A stretch of DNA of 64,000 nt from Saprospiraceae bacterium (GCA_028285545.1 JANQPA010000062.1:1-64000); one strand, 5' to 3'. Counted from the stretch's first letter, positions 44,376 through 52,729 are shown. Numbers and translations are program-made. Notes: generated by a model from the letters alone, not told the origin.

Positions 44376-44789
44376 ATGAATCGACATAAAGATTTTTTTG
44401 AATTATTTAAAGAAAACAGTCACAAACTATCTGAGCGGCCAACCCCTCGCACCTGGAGGAGGCTGGAACGCCGTTTGGATTCACACAATCGACAAAATCG
44501 CTACCAAAACAACTGGACACTGGGAATGGTGGCAGCTGTTTTGGGCATTGTCGCTTGTATAGGCTTGCTTACCTTTTCTTTTAATGAAAACAAAAGTACA
44601 CCCGTAGCTCTTGAAGATGCAAGTCCAAGATATTTAGAGGAGTTGGCAAGTGTAGATACTGAGGATGACTTAAATCCAATTAGAGTAATTGAATTTCAAA
44701 GGCATTATCAGGATAAATCAAGTCCTATTGCGGAAGGAACTATACTAAGAAAATTGCAGCCTGCCGATGAAGATTTTATGACAGATTAA
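44376..44789 (+). CDS. Single-TM protein, probable anti-sigma factor
   Basis: The 137-aa protein has a cytoplasmic N-terminal part rich in Arg/Lys (about 1-48, with TPRTWRRLERRLD), one TM helix (about 49-69) and a short periplasmic tail. No zinc-binding HxxxCxxC motif is present. Position right behind the ECF sigma gene and topology suggest an anti-sigma factor; this is inference from context only. A 28-bp perfect hairpin begins 14 bases after the stop. Confidence 0.6.
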   Translation: MNRHKDFFELFKENSHKLSERPTPRTWRRLERRLDSHNRQNRYQNNWTLGMVAAVLGIVACIGLLTFSFNENKSTPVALEDASPRYLEELASVDTEDDLNPIRVIEFQRHYQDKSSPIAEGTILRKLQPADEDFMTD

Positions 44790-44802
44790 TAAGGAGGAAA
44801 TA

Positions 44803-44861
44803 AATATTTAAATACAAATGGTTTGGTGCCGGTGGCACCAAACCATTTGTATTTAAATATT
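44803..44861. terminator. 28-bp perfect hairpin between convergent genes
   Basis: Bases 44803-44830 are the exact complement of 44834-44861 around a three-base loop (GGT). Outer arms are AT-rich, the core is GGTTTGGTGCC. The stop codon of the ankyrin gene (minus strand, 44853-44855) lies inside the right arm. It is the longest perfect stem in the window and fits a two-way terminator. Confidence 0.85.
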
Positions 44862-45326
44862 ATCTAATAGTGATATAATAGCTTGATACCCTTTGCTTTG
44901 GGCATGATCCAGAGCAGTTTTCCCCTCTTGATCCTTCAGTGTTGGATCAGCTCCTTTTTTCAATAAAAAATCAACCATTGCATTTTGCCCATAGCTTGCA
45001 GCATAAATGAGAGCAGTAGTTCCAGTATGGTTTTTTGCGTTTATATTTGCCCCATTTTCAATTAGCAAAGCCATTAAGTCAACATTACCTTTAAAAGCCA
45101 GACCCATTAAAGCTGTGTTTCCTAAAGCATCCCGGACACTCAAATCAGCACCATTTTCAATTAATAAGGTAGTTATAGCTTTATTGCCGGTATAGGTAGC
45201 CCAAACCAGAGGAGTAAAACCCCTGGCATCCTTTTGATTCAACATTGTGGGATGCTCTCTTAAGAGGATCTCGAGTTGTTTTATGGCCCCCTGTTGAACT
45301 AACTCATGTATGCTTTTCATATCCAC
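44853..45326 (-). CDS. Ankyrin-repeat protein
   Basis: This 157-aa protein is made almost wholly of about four ankyrin repeats (residues about 20-152), for example DARGFTPLVWATYTGNKAITTLLIENGADL, with GNTALMGLAFKGN and GTTALIYAASYGQ as later units. It has no signal peptide, so it is probably a cytoplasmic protein-binding module. It is divergent from oxyR by 90 bases; in some bacteria ankyrin proteins sit next to catalase under OxyR control, so the neighbourhood is suggestive. Its 3' end forms part of the 28-bp hairpin. Confidence 0.9.
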   Translation of the reverse strand: MDMKSIHELVQQGAIKQLEILLREHPTMLNQKDARGFTPLVWATYTGNKAITTLLIENGADLSVRDALGNTALMGLAFKGNVDLMALLIENGANINAKNHTGTTALIYAASYGQNAMVDFLLKKGADPTLKDQEGKTALDHAQSKGYQAIISLLDNI

Positions 45327-45416
45327 TTTTTTATAACTTGATATTTAAAATTAAATCAAAAATGCAATAAATAGAATTTATTATTTTTATCGTTCCATAA
45401 AAAATAGTTATCAGTT

Positions 45417-46370
45417 ATGACCTTTTTACAGTTGGAATATGCTTTGGCTTTAAAGCGATTGGGCAGTTATGGCCGAGCAGCCAAATCCATTGGTATTTCC
45501 CAACCTGCCCTCAGCATACAAATAAAAAAATTAGAAGAGGAAATTGGTCTAACCTTATTTGACAGAAGCCAAAAAAAGGTCAAACTAACTGGTGAAGGAA
45601 TCTTATTTCTGGAACGAGCTCAGATAGTAATCACTCAGACCCGACAACTAAAAGATCTTGCCCTTGAATTAGCCGAAGAATATTCTGGCAAAATTAAAAT
45701 TGGAATCATCCCAACTTTAGGACCTTATTTGCTCCCACTCTTCATACAAAAACTAAACGATCATTTTCCCAAATTAAAAGTCTATGCGGAGGAAGCAGTT
45801 ACGGAGGAAGTCATTCACGGTCTAAAAGAAGGCCTCTACGATGTTGGTATTATCTCTACTCCAATTGAAACCGATATAAACTTCACTACGCTTCCATTAT
45901 TTTATGAAAGGTTTTTGCTGTTCGTTTCCAGTCACCATAGCCTATTTAATAAAGATAAAATCCAGCTTGATGAGATTCAGAAAAGGGATATTTTATTACT
46001 TAGAGAAGGAAATTGTTTACGCAATCAGGTAGATAATATTTGCGATTTGAGTGCTTATGACCGCAGCACTTCAAGCTTATTTTATTTTGAAAGTACTTCC
46101 ATTGAATCCTTATGCCGCATAGTTGAATACAAAGGCGGCATTACTTTTTTGCCAGAACTCACAACCTTATATTTCGACAGTGAACGTGAAAGTATGATCA
46201 AAGAGCTAGCAGGTCCCAAAAGGGTAAGAGAAATAAGTATGATTCATCTCCCCAAACACCTAAGAGCCAATACGATTAAGCAAATCGGAGATATCATCAA
46301 AAAAAGTGTACCCAAAAAATTATTGGAAAAAGGGAATTTTGATCCTGTTCATACCAATGTAAAGATATAG
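45417..46370 (+). CDS. oxyR: OxyR-type hydrogen-peroxide-sensing LysR regulator
   Basis: This 317-aa LysR-family activator has an N-terminal winged helix (SYGRAAKSIGISQPALSIQIKKLEEEIG) and a substrate-binding-like sensor domain. Cys200 lies in EGNCLRNQ, matching the EDGHCLRDQ of E. coli OxyR around Cys199, and a second Cys is nine residues later (209), exactly the 199/208 spacing. The disulfide switch should thus be present, supporting the name. Targets are not in the window, unless the divergent ankyrin gene is one. It is convergent with the pyrophosphatase gene with ten bases between. Confidence 0.9.
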   Translation: MTFLQLEYALALKRLGSYGRAAKSIGISQPALSIQIKKLEEEIGLTLFDRSQKKVKLTGEGILFLERAQIVITQTRQLKDLALELAEEYSGKIKIGIIPTLGPYLLPLFIQKLNDHFPKLKVYAEEAVTEEVIHGLKEGLYDVGIISTPIETDINFTTLPLFYERFLLFVSSHHSLFNKDKIQLDEIQKRDILLLREGNCLRNQVDNICDLSAYDRSTSSLFYFESTSIESLCRIVEYKGGITFLPELTTLYFDSERESMIKELAGPKRVREISMIHLPKHLRANTIKQIGDIIKKSVPKKLLEKGNFDPVHTNVKI

Positions 46371-46380
46371 TAGTTCTACT

Positions 46381-46998
46381 TTAGTTTTGCGATAACATCC
46401 ACTTATTAATCTCCCCCAAAGCATAATTCTCGTCCTCCCATCCTAACAACTCAATAGTCCCTAAACCCTTATAATTTAAGAACCATTCTTCAATAATCAA
46501 TTTGGCAGAGCCGTATTCCAGCATAAACTCTATAAAATTATCAGCATTGATTAATTTGTTTTCTGCCGCTGTGGGGATGGCTATAATTTTGGTGTCAATC
46601 TCTCCCCTATCGCTGAGTCTTAGGGCAGCTATCGGTCGAGCTTCCATGACTTGACCAGTTTCTAAATGTTCCGCAATTAATAATACATCTAGTGCATCTC
46701 CATCCCCTCCCCTTTCCGGGTCCATATAAGTAGAAGGAATAAAACCATAATTTCCGGGATAAGGTAAAAAATTGATGATCCGGATTTCATCGTCTTCCAT
46801 ATCATTTTCAAAAGTTCTGCTCTCCTTTTGATATTCAATTTTGTGATTGGTACCTGCAGGAATTTCAATGACTACATTGATATTTCCATTTTCTGTAATG
46901 GCGGGTAGGGTTTCATAATTGGGACTTCCTCCCATATTTTTACAGGCTCCACAAATGATAAACAGCAGAATTGCCGACAAGTATATATTTTTTCTCAT
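46381..46998 (-). CDS. Family I inorganic pyrophosphatase, lipoprotein form
   Basis: It hydrolyses pyrophosphate to phosphate. The catalytic set of soluble family I enzymes is complete: the EIPAGTNHKIEY start, NFLPYPGNYGFIPST, the metal aspartates in GDGDALD (Asp99, Asp101, Asp104), Asp130/Asp135/Lys137 in SDRGEIDTK, and NYKG near 175. Unusually it starts with a lipoprotein signal (lipobox CGAC, Cys19), so it should be anchored outside the cytoplasm, acting on periplasmic or external pyrophosphate. Ala replaces Pro in the usual DGDPxD. This is not the cytosolic housekeeping enzyme. It is a single gene, convergent with oxyR. Confidence 0.9.
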   Translation of the reverse strand: MRKNIYLSAILLFIICGACKNMGGSPNYETLPAITENGNINVVIEIPAGTNHKIEYQKESRTFENDMEDDEIRIINFLPYPGNYGFIPSTYMDPERGGDGDALDVLLIAEHLETGQVMEARPIAALRLSDRGEIDTKIIAIPTAAENKLINADNFIEFMLEYGSAKLIIEEWFLNYKGLGTIELLGWEDENYALGEINKWMLSQN

Positions 46999-47343
46999 AA
47001 AATGCTGGTTTCGAAAAAGACTTCAAGGAAAGGACTAAAATTCCAAAAGTGAAGGCTTTATTTTTTTTTCAAAATGCGATGATTGACATTCCACAAATTA
47101 GATAAGTGCCTAATATAAATTAAGTCAATCTAAAAATGACTTTTGCCTCCATTTTTTTCAAAAAAAATAAAAGAAGCCGCAAAATAGGGGGAAACACTTG
47201 GCCTACTCATCTAATAAATGAGACAATTTATCCCTAAATATTGATCATTCTTAAAATTTTTGCAACCTAGAGGGATTAATTGATGTCTTGTTATCAGAAG
47301 TTCAACTTCACAAAACCATAATATTCTACAAAATCAAACAACA
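46999..47343. other. 345-base divergent intergenic region
   Basis: This lies between the starts of the pyrophosphatase gene (leftward) and the GIN protein gene (rightward). It is very AT-rich with A and T runs. The only distinct element is the 22-base sequence at 47138-47159, also present upstream of UXS. No RNA gene is seen. Confidence 0.5.
47138..47159 (+). promoter_or_regulatory. 22-base element, copy 2 (upstream of the GIN protein gene)
   Basis: It begins GACTTTTGCCTCC and is identical over 22 bases to the minus strand of 32307-32328. Both copies point towards the downstream gene. Here the start codon is about 185 bases further on. The flanks do not match, so the conserved part is sharply bounded. 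Confidence 0.55.
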
Positions 47344-48081
47344 ATGATGAAAAGTAAGCTTTTATTCTTAGCTCTTACCCTCTTTACAATATCTTCTTTG
47401 AATGCCCAAAATTGGTGGAAAAATAGCGTTAAGGGAGAAGGACCTATTGTAAAGAAAACCATTAACCTGGATAATTTTACCGGATTTTCACTTTCGAATT
47501 CTGGGAATGTATACTTAAGAAAAGGAAATACTCAATCTGTTGAGGTAGAAACTCATCAAAACCTTATTGATATTCTAAATACCGAAATAAAGGACAACAA
47601 CTGGAAAATCAAATTTGAAAAAAATGTCCGTAATCTAAAAACATTCAACGTTTACATCACTATTCCTACCTTAACTAAGGCTTACATTAGTGGCTCTGGT
47701 GACATCAAATCAGAAAACAAATTCTCTGGACTTGGAGAGTTAATGGTTGGAATTTCTGGCTCCGGTGACATCAATTTAGATATTGATGCTCAAAAGGTCT
47801 TTACCAAAATCAGTGGTTCTGGTGATATTGACTTGAAAGGTAGCGCTAAAGACCTGGAGGTAAAAATTTCCGGATCTGGTGATATCAAGGCTTATAATCT
47901 AAATGCCGAAAATTGCAAAGTGTCCATTTCTGGTTCTGGTAATGTAGGTGTAAATGCAAGTGAAGAATTATATGTGAGAACTTCTGGCTCAGGAGACGTT
48001 TACTACACAGGTAGACCCCGTGTTAATTCCAAAACTTCTGGTTCAGGAGATGTACGATACAAAGAAGGAAGCCGCAAATAA
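47344..48081 (+). CDS. GIN-domain (DUF2807) secreted protein with SGSGD repeats
   Basis: This 245-aa protein has a signal peptide (1-21, ending in LNAQ) and a head-GIN/DUF2807 beta-helix-like domain. ISGSGDI-type turns recur about every 20 residues from residue 117 to 240, at least seven times (for example ISGSGDINL, ISGSGDIDL, TSGSGDVYY). The family is called a putative autotransporter adhesin head, but members are widespread small periplasmic or surface proteins of unknown role. It is followed by a hairpin terminator (48117-48149). Confidence 0.88.
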   Translation: MMKSKLLFLALTLFTISSLNAQNWWKNSVKGEGPIVKKTINLDNFTGFSLSNSGNVYLRKGNTQSVEVETHQNLIDILNTEIKDNNWKIKFEKNVRNLKTFNVYITIPTLTKAYISGSGDIKSENKFSGLGELMVGISGSGDINLDIDAQKVFTKISGSGDIDLKGSAKDLEVKISGSGDIKAYNLNAENCKVSISGSGNVGVNASEELYVRTSGSGDVYYTGRPRVNSKTSGSGDVRYKEGSRK

Positions 48082-48116
48082 CAAACTAAAAAATTTTAGT
48101 GTCATAAGTTTTTTTC

Positions 48117-48149
48117 AAAACGGTGGTTCTTGGAATCACCGTTTTTTTA
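48117..48149 (+). terminator. Rho-independent terminator after the GIN protein gene
   Basis: AAAACGGTGGTTC (48117-48129) pairs with 48133-48145 (one G-T wobble) around a three-base loop and is followed by a T-run to 48148. It lies 36 bases after the stop and before the next gene on the same strand. Confidence 0.85.
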
Positions 48150-48175
48150 TTTTTGGGGCAACAAAAAATTATAGA

Positions 48176-48682
48176 ATGAAAAAGGACACCTTTTTTTGGC
48201 TCCTAATCGTAAGCTTTTCCTGCTTTATTTGGAGTTGTCAAAACCAAACGGATAATAATTCTAGAGAAGAAAATACGAATCCAGATTTAATCTCGGAGCT
48301 TCCAGGCACCTGGGAAGCGGTATCTATCAAAGTGAATATGCCAAGTGTGTATAGTACAGAAATAGATTCAGTCTTTGAGGTAAGTGAAGAATATTGGGTC
48401 GAAAAATTTTCTATCAAGCCTGTGGTTACCATCTTCCAAGCCGATAAAAAATACATCCAACGATTTAGAAATAGCCAGGATTCCCTTCTAAACGAAGTGA
48501 AAGGTATTTGGAATGTTTTTGGAGACACTCTCATGTTGATTGAACCCAATTCCACCAATTCCTATATCGTACAACTGGATAAAGGCCTGATCACCTTTAA
48601 CTCTGATGTGGATTGGGATGGTGACGGAGCTCAGGATGATACTTATCAGGGAGTGCATCGAAAGATTAGTAGTTCGTATTGA
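48176..48682 (+). CDS. Lipocalin-like lipoprotein, hypothetical
   Basis: The 168-aa protein has a lipoprotein signal with Cys21 (FIWSC), an Asn/Glu-rich spacer and a small beta-barrel-like domain starting LPGTWEAVSI, the usual entry of lipocalin-like domains in Bacteroidota, then KKYIQRF, GIWNVFGDTLMLI and WDGDGAQDDTYQG. The Asp-rich WDGDGAQDD loop could bind calcium. The open frame begins further upstream inside the previous gene; this ATG gives a proper signal. Function is unknown. Confidence 0.7.
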   Translation: MKKDTFFWLLIVSFSCFIWSCQNQTDNNSREENTNPDLISELPGTWEAVSIKVNMPSVYSTEIDSVFEVSEEYWVEKFSIKPVVTIFQADKKYIQRFRNSQDSLLNEVKGIWNVFGDTLMLIEPNSTNSYIVQLDKGLITFNSDVDWDGDGAQDDTYQGVHRKISSSY

Positions 48683-48683
48683 T

Positions 48684-48715
48684 GGTTCCACGGTTCCATG
48701 GTTCCACGGTTCCAA
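48684..48715. repeat. Octamer tandem repeat GGTTCCAN x 4
   Basis: Four units of GGTTCCA plus C, T, C or A follow immediately on the stop of the lipocalin-like gene. Two inverted units (GGAACCAT type) are found at 48837-48853 on the far side of the gap. Confidence 0.85.
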
Positions 48716-48755
48716 GTTTAATTTGCAGTATTTGAGGGGATTCAGTTATTTAAAA

Positions 48756-48794
48756 CTTTTTCACGCAGATTTCGAGAAATCTGCTTGAAAAAAA
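48756..48794. terminator. Bidirectional hairpin terminator
   Basis: GCAGATTT (48765-48772) pairs with 48777-48784 around CGAG, and the stem extends through a T-rich left arm and an A-rich right arm with one mismatch. Transcripts from either side therefore end in a U-run. It lies between convergent genes. Confidence 0.8.
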
Positions 48795-48836
48795 ACTCAA
48801 ATAAGTAACTATTCCTCCATAAATCAAACCACTTAA

Positions 48837-48853
48837 CCATGGAACCATGGAAC
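48837..48853. repeat. Inverted partner of the GGTTCCAN repeat
   Basis: CCATGGAACCATGGAAC is two octamer units in opposite orientation to 48684-48715. Together they bracket the terminator between the two convergent genes, so the whole 48684-48853 segment can fold back on itself. Confidence 0.65.
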
Positions 48854-48860
48854 TCTTCCC

Positions 48861-50063
48861 CTACAAAATCCTTCTATTCCTTTCAATCTTCCGCTCAATC
48901 TTCGGCTTCATATGATCAATAATTTCAAACAACAAACTGGCATCTGTAGGAAAGGGGATGAAACTAAGGTGTAATAATTTGCGGGTTTCATCACTAAGTG
49001 CCCTTTCATCTCCTCGATATTGAACAAAGGCATTTTCGAAGAGTGCATCTCCATTGACTGATTCGCTATCAAGCAATCGGTTGTTATTCAGATCAATAAA
49101 ATCTATTCTTCCTTTAATGGTAGCTGATTTATTCTGGAAGGTCTCTACAATATTTGCTTTTACCAGTTCAACTCTAGGAATTTTAATATCATTACCTAAG
49201 CTATCTTTTTTGACATTTCCATTTCCATCTAAAACATATTCAAAACCATTTTCGATTTCTCTGGATTCCTCAAATTCTCGTCTGTTAACTTGTGAAGGAC
49301 TTACATATAAATCTTCCAGACGAACAAGGACTTGATAATCCATTTCTACATTTGCTGGCTGATAGGTATAGTATTTTTTCCACTTATCATTTAGCTTGGG
49401 AGTATTCAATCTCAAAAGCTCATTCCTTACCTCATAAGGAAGCCTTGAATTGGAGTATTCATCCAGGCTAACTAAAATATGTGCAACACCAAGGTCATTA
49501 GCTTCGTCCATCAAAAAGTGCCTGTCTTTGTATTCTGGATAGTATTTTTTGATGTAATTCAAGTCATTATAGGCCGCTTTAGCCATAGCTCGATCCCCTT
49601 TTCGGGCGTATTCCAATTTTGAAATTCCGCTTTCATAATAAGCTGAGGCAGCAGATTCTCTACTCGCTTCAATTAGAGGACTGACCCGAACAAAGGTGAA
49701 ATTAGCTTTAATGCCATGCTCATCTACCAGCGGCAAAAGAGGTTCTAGCCTATTTTGTCTTTTCTGAATTTTTCTATAAATGTCAAAAGCTTTGTCCCAA
49801 TCTTGTGGGCTATTATTCAACCTGTGCTGTTCGGCCAAACGCATATCCCGCTCGGTCACCTTCTCAAAAGCATCTTCTAGTGTTTGTACATACTTTACTT
49901 TTTTCTTGTCTTTGCCTTTTAGTTTGCGAATGGCTAGATTGATGGATTGATCATAATTACCGTTTTCTAATAATTTCACTGGGGAACTACAGGCGCTGAT
50001 GCCAAATAGCACCAGGGCGCTGTAGATTATTGTTTTCAGGTTCAATGGTCTTTCATTTTTCAT
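48861..50063 (-). CDS. Conserved hypothetical lipoprotein with helical repeats
   Basis: This 400-aa protein has a lipoprotein signal (ISAC, Cys25). The N-terminal half begins LLENGNYDQSINLAIRKLKG and is helical with TPR-like spacing (about 28-190), then a mixed region with VEMDYQVLVRLEDLYV and a C-terminal beta-rich part (GRIDFIDLNNNRLLDS). I recognise no named family. TPR-bearing lipoproteins often serve as scaffolds in envelope assembly, but that is inference. It is a single gene, 279 bases upstream (in transcription terms) of nothing related; glnA ends to its right. Confidence 0.6.
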   Translation of the reverse strand: MKNERPLNLKTIIYSALVLFGISACSSPVKLLENGNYDQSINLAIRKLKGKDKKKVKYVQTLEDAFEKVTERDMRLAEQHRLNNSPQDWDKAFDIYRKIQKRQNRLEPLLPLVDEHGIKANFTFVRVSPLIEASRESAASAYYESGISKLEYARKGDRAMAKAAYNDLNYIKKYYPEYKDRHFLMDEANDLGVAHILVSLDEYSNSRLPYEVRNELLRLNTPKLNDKWKKYYTYQPANVEMDYQVLVRLEDLYVSPSQVNRREFEESREIENGFEYVLDGNGNVKKDSLGNDIKIPRVELVKANIVETFQNKSATIKGRIDFIDLNNNRLLDSESVNGDALFENAFVQYRGDERALSDETRKLLHLSFIPFPTDASLLFEIIDHMKPKIERKIERNRRIL

Positions 50064-50271
50064 TTTGGGTTTCGATTTTCTGAAAAAATAGTTTTCTTGT
50101 TTTTTGGTTTCATATAGGAGTAATGTCTAGAAGCTCCTTTTTTATCCAAATTATCAGAAATCCAACCCGAATGCCCCTAAACAATCGTTAAATCAAATGT
50201 CCGTTTCGTTAAAAACATGAAACTATTCTTAAGGAAATGTTAGTTGATTTTTAACACTTTCTACATTTTTT

Positions 50272-50309
50272 AAAAAAAATGACAGGCACACCATCAGGGA
50301 ACCTGCCAA
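50272..50309 (-). terminator. Terminator of the glnA transcript
   Basis: On the minus strand TGGCAGG pairs with CCTGTCA (one G-T wobble) around a 15-base loop and is followed by eight T's. It lies 35-70 bases after the glnA stop and ends the nitrogen cluster. Confidence 0.75.
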
Positions 50310-50342
50310 TTGAAACTGTATTGTCCTATAAGGAAAATTAAT

Positions 50343-51362
50343 TTACACAGTCTGTGGTATCAATGCCCCTTCCACTGTTTTGATAATCCTTGCTGTCACT
50401 AGGTATGGATCAGCATTGGAAGCAGGGCGTCGGTCTTCAAGATAGCCCAACCAGTTTTGAGCAGTAGAAACCGGAATTCTAATAGAAGCTCCCCGGTCGC
50501 TCACTCCATAACTGAATTGATCAATACTTTGTGTTTCATGTAAACCTGTTAATCTTTGTTCATTACTTGAACCATACACCGCAATATGTTCTTCATGTAC
50601 AGGTCGGAAAGCCTCACAAATGGCATGGAATAAGTCCTTACCTCCTTCTTTTCTCATCGCTTCATTGGAGAAATTTGTATGCATACCTGAACCATTCCAA
50701 TCTCCCTTAACTGGTTTTGGATGTAAGTCAATTTTTACTCCATACTTTTCTGCGGTTCTGGCCAATAAATATCTGGATACCATTAAATCATCGGAAGCTT
50801 TTTTAGCTCCTTTTCCAAAACACTGGTATTCCCATTGTCCTAACATTACTTCAGCATTAATTCCTGTAATGCTTATTCCAGCCTCCAAGCATAAGTCCAA
50901 ATGCTCTTCAACAATTTCTCTTCCGGCTACATTTCCACTTCCTACCGAGCAATAATAAGGTCCTTGTGGTCCTGGATAGCCTGAACTTGGGAATCCTAAA
51001 GGCAATTTGTCTAAGGTAAATACATATTCCTGCTCAAAACCAAACCAGTAGTCTTCACTATCATCTTCGATCAATGCACGAGTATTGGAGCTATGAGGTG
51101 TTCCGTCTGGATTTAATACTTCACATACCACTAAATAGGCATTTTTTCGGCCAGCATCTGGATAAACAGATACCGGTTTTAGCAAACAATCAGAAGAATG
51201 CCCTTCAGCTTGCTCAGTAGAACTTCCATCAAAAGACCATTCTGGAAGGCTTTCCACCTTTCCATCAAAATCCTTAAAAGCCAATACTTTTGTTTTACTT
51301 CTTAAACTAGCTTCCGGCTTGTAGCCGTCTAACCAGATGTACTCGAATTTAAAATTTGTCAT
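50343..51362 (-). CDS. glnA: Glutamine synthetase, type II (eukaryotic-like)
   Basis: It condenses ammonium and glutamate to glutamine with ATP. The 339-aa length and the motifs FEYIWLDGY, PEWSFDGSSTEQAEG, FGFEQEYV, GDWNGSGMHTNFS and RGASIRIP identify the short GSII class rather than the 470- or 730-aa bacterial types. GSII lacks the adenylylation loop, so control must be by transcription or by other partners. It is the last gene of the cluster P-II, amt, porin, glnA, 55 bases after the porin gene, and is followed by a clear terminator. Confidence 0.95.
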   Translation of the reverse strand: MTNFKFEYIWLDGYKPEASLRSKTKVLAFKDFDGKVESLPEWSFDGSSTEQAEGHSSDCLLKPVSVYPDAGRKNAYLVVCEVLNPDGTPHSSNTRALIEDDSEDYWFGFEQEYVFTLDKLPLGFPSSGYPGPQGPYYCSVGSGNVAGREIVEEHLDLCLEAGISITGINAEVMLGQWEYQCFGKGAKKASDDLMVSRYLLARTAEKYGVKIDLHPKPVKGDWNGSGMHTNFSNEAMRKEGGKDLFHAICEAFRPVHEEHIAVYGSSNEQRLTGLHETQSIDQFSYGVSDRGASIRIPVSTAQNWLGYLEDRRPASNADPYLVTARIIKTVEGALIPQTV

Positions 51363-51417
51363 CTCTTAAATTAATTTTCGTTTAGGAATAAATTTTTATT
51401 AGAAGTTGATTTTTCAT

Positions 51418-52509
51418 TTAAAAACTGTATACCATACCCAATAAAAGCACTGGAAGAGATTTAGTAAAACCATCTCCATCTTCAAAAGCATCTTCAGATG
51501 CAAGGTCAATACGGAATTCTGGAATAAGGATCAATTCGCCTGACTTGATGTTTCCTGAAAGAGTAAAACTCGTCACACTTCCGTCAATGTTACCGAGAAT
51601 TAAACCATCTCCATCTCCAATGTATTCGGTGCGAAATCCTAAGGTAAAGCCCTCACTAAAGGCATAATTAGAATATAGAGCGGCACCATACCAGGTAGTG
51701 TTGTCAGCTTCCTCAATGACATTGGTTTTTGAAGTGGCATTTAAGCCCAAACCAAGTTTATCAGAAGCTTGAAGGGTGGCAGTGATATCAATCTGATGGC
51801 TTTTGATTTCAGGATCCACATCATTACTTTCCTGATCTTGCCCACCAATGTAATTCAGATACACTTCAGCTTTTTCTCCAGCATAGGAAAGTTGTAAGCC
51901 CAGGTGTTTGCCTGGTACCAAATCCAGCTTACTATCTGTATCATCAAATAGCCCAATCATGGCTCCGAATGTTTCACCAAAAGAGATATCAGCCTTTATA
52001 CCTGTATGATAAAATGGCCCATTAGAAAACATATAGGAGGTACTGTAATTAACATTGGCTGGGGCATCTATTACCTCATACCCCACATGAGTACCATAAT
52101 TACCCACAGAAAATGTAAGCCAGTCAATTGGTGAATAAGTGACATACAACTGTTTGATCGCTGCCAATGTAGTTCCTGCAAAGCCATTGGCTACCTCCGC
52201 CCTTGGTCCCACTGCCAGATCCGCTACAAAGCCCACTTTCCCTTCTTTTGACAATACCACATTAGCCATTCCTAGAGAAAATGAGTTAACATTTTCTGTA
52301 AAACTGGTGGACAATGGATTATCAGTAAAACTGTAAGCATAATAAAGATCTACAAAGCCCGAAATATCAAAAGGCAACTCTTTGCTTTCTTGTTTTTCTT
52401 CACTCGCAATTGTAGTCTGTTCATCTATTTCCAACTGTGCCATCATATGGTTTGATTTCAAAGCCATTAACAGGAATAGGATTAAACATGGATGTTTAAG
52501 TATTTTCAT
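51418..52509 (-). CDS. Putative outer-membrane porin (Bbp2/OmpL-like)
   Basis: This 363-aa protein has a signal peptide (about 1-24, ending in MMAQ) and then repeated amphipathic strands of a beta-barrel beginning ISGFVDLYYAYSF, with GNVDY-type turns and a typical aromatic C-terminal residue (Phe in GMVYSF). The family is a putative porin of Bacteroidota frequently found beside amt and glnA. Position between amt and glnA suggests an outer-membrane channel for ammonium or small nitrogen compounds; this is inference from context. Confidence 0.82.
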   Translation of the reverse strand: MKILKHPCLILFLLMALKSNHMMAQLEIDEQTTIASEEKQESKELPFDISGFVDLYYAYSFTDNPLSTSFTENVNSFSLGMANVVLSKEGKVGFVADLAVGPRAEVANGFAGTTLAAIKQLYVTYSPIDWLTFSVGNYGTHVGYEVIDAPANVNYSTSYMFSNGPFYHTGIKADISFGETFGAMIGLFDDTDSKLDLVPGKHLGLQLSYAGEKAEVYLNYIGGQDQESNDVDPEIKSHQIDITATLQASDKLGLGLNATSKTNVIEEADNTTWYGAALYSNYAFSEGFTLGFRTEYIGDGDGLILGNIDGSVTSFTLSGNIKSGELILIPEFRIDLASEDAFEDGDGFTKSLPVLLLGMVYSF

Positions 52510-52674
52510 AATGATAAATTTTGAGAAAAAGACAATATGGTTTGTCCAGATTGATTAATAGATACTCTACATTCACGGCAAACCATAGCTGTCAATTCTT
52601 CCCAAAAAACTTTGAGAAAACTTAAAATCCAGCTACCTTTATTCTTGGATTAGCGGTTTACCGTTAACTATAGT

Positions 52675-52706
52675 GGCTCCTAGATACTTGGCCTTTTCTG
52701 GGAGCC
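52675..52706 (-). other. Hairpin after amt
   Basis: GGCTCC pairs with GGAGCC and, after a mismatch, AGA with TCT. On the minus strand it lies 24 bases beyond the amt stop but has no following U-run. It may be a processing or stabilising structure between amt and the porin rather than a full terminator. Confidence 0.4.
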
Positions 52707-52729
52707 CTATTTTTTTGGTATCAAGTCTA

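Noticed and set aside
47690-48060. Regularly spaced DNA repeats that look CRISPR-like
   Set aside because: They encode the SGSGD turns of the GIN protein in frame and vary at silent positions; they are protein repeats.
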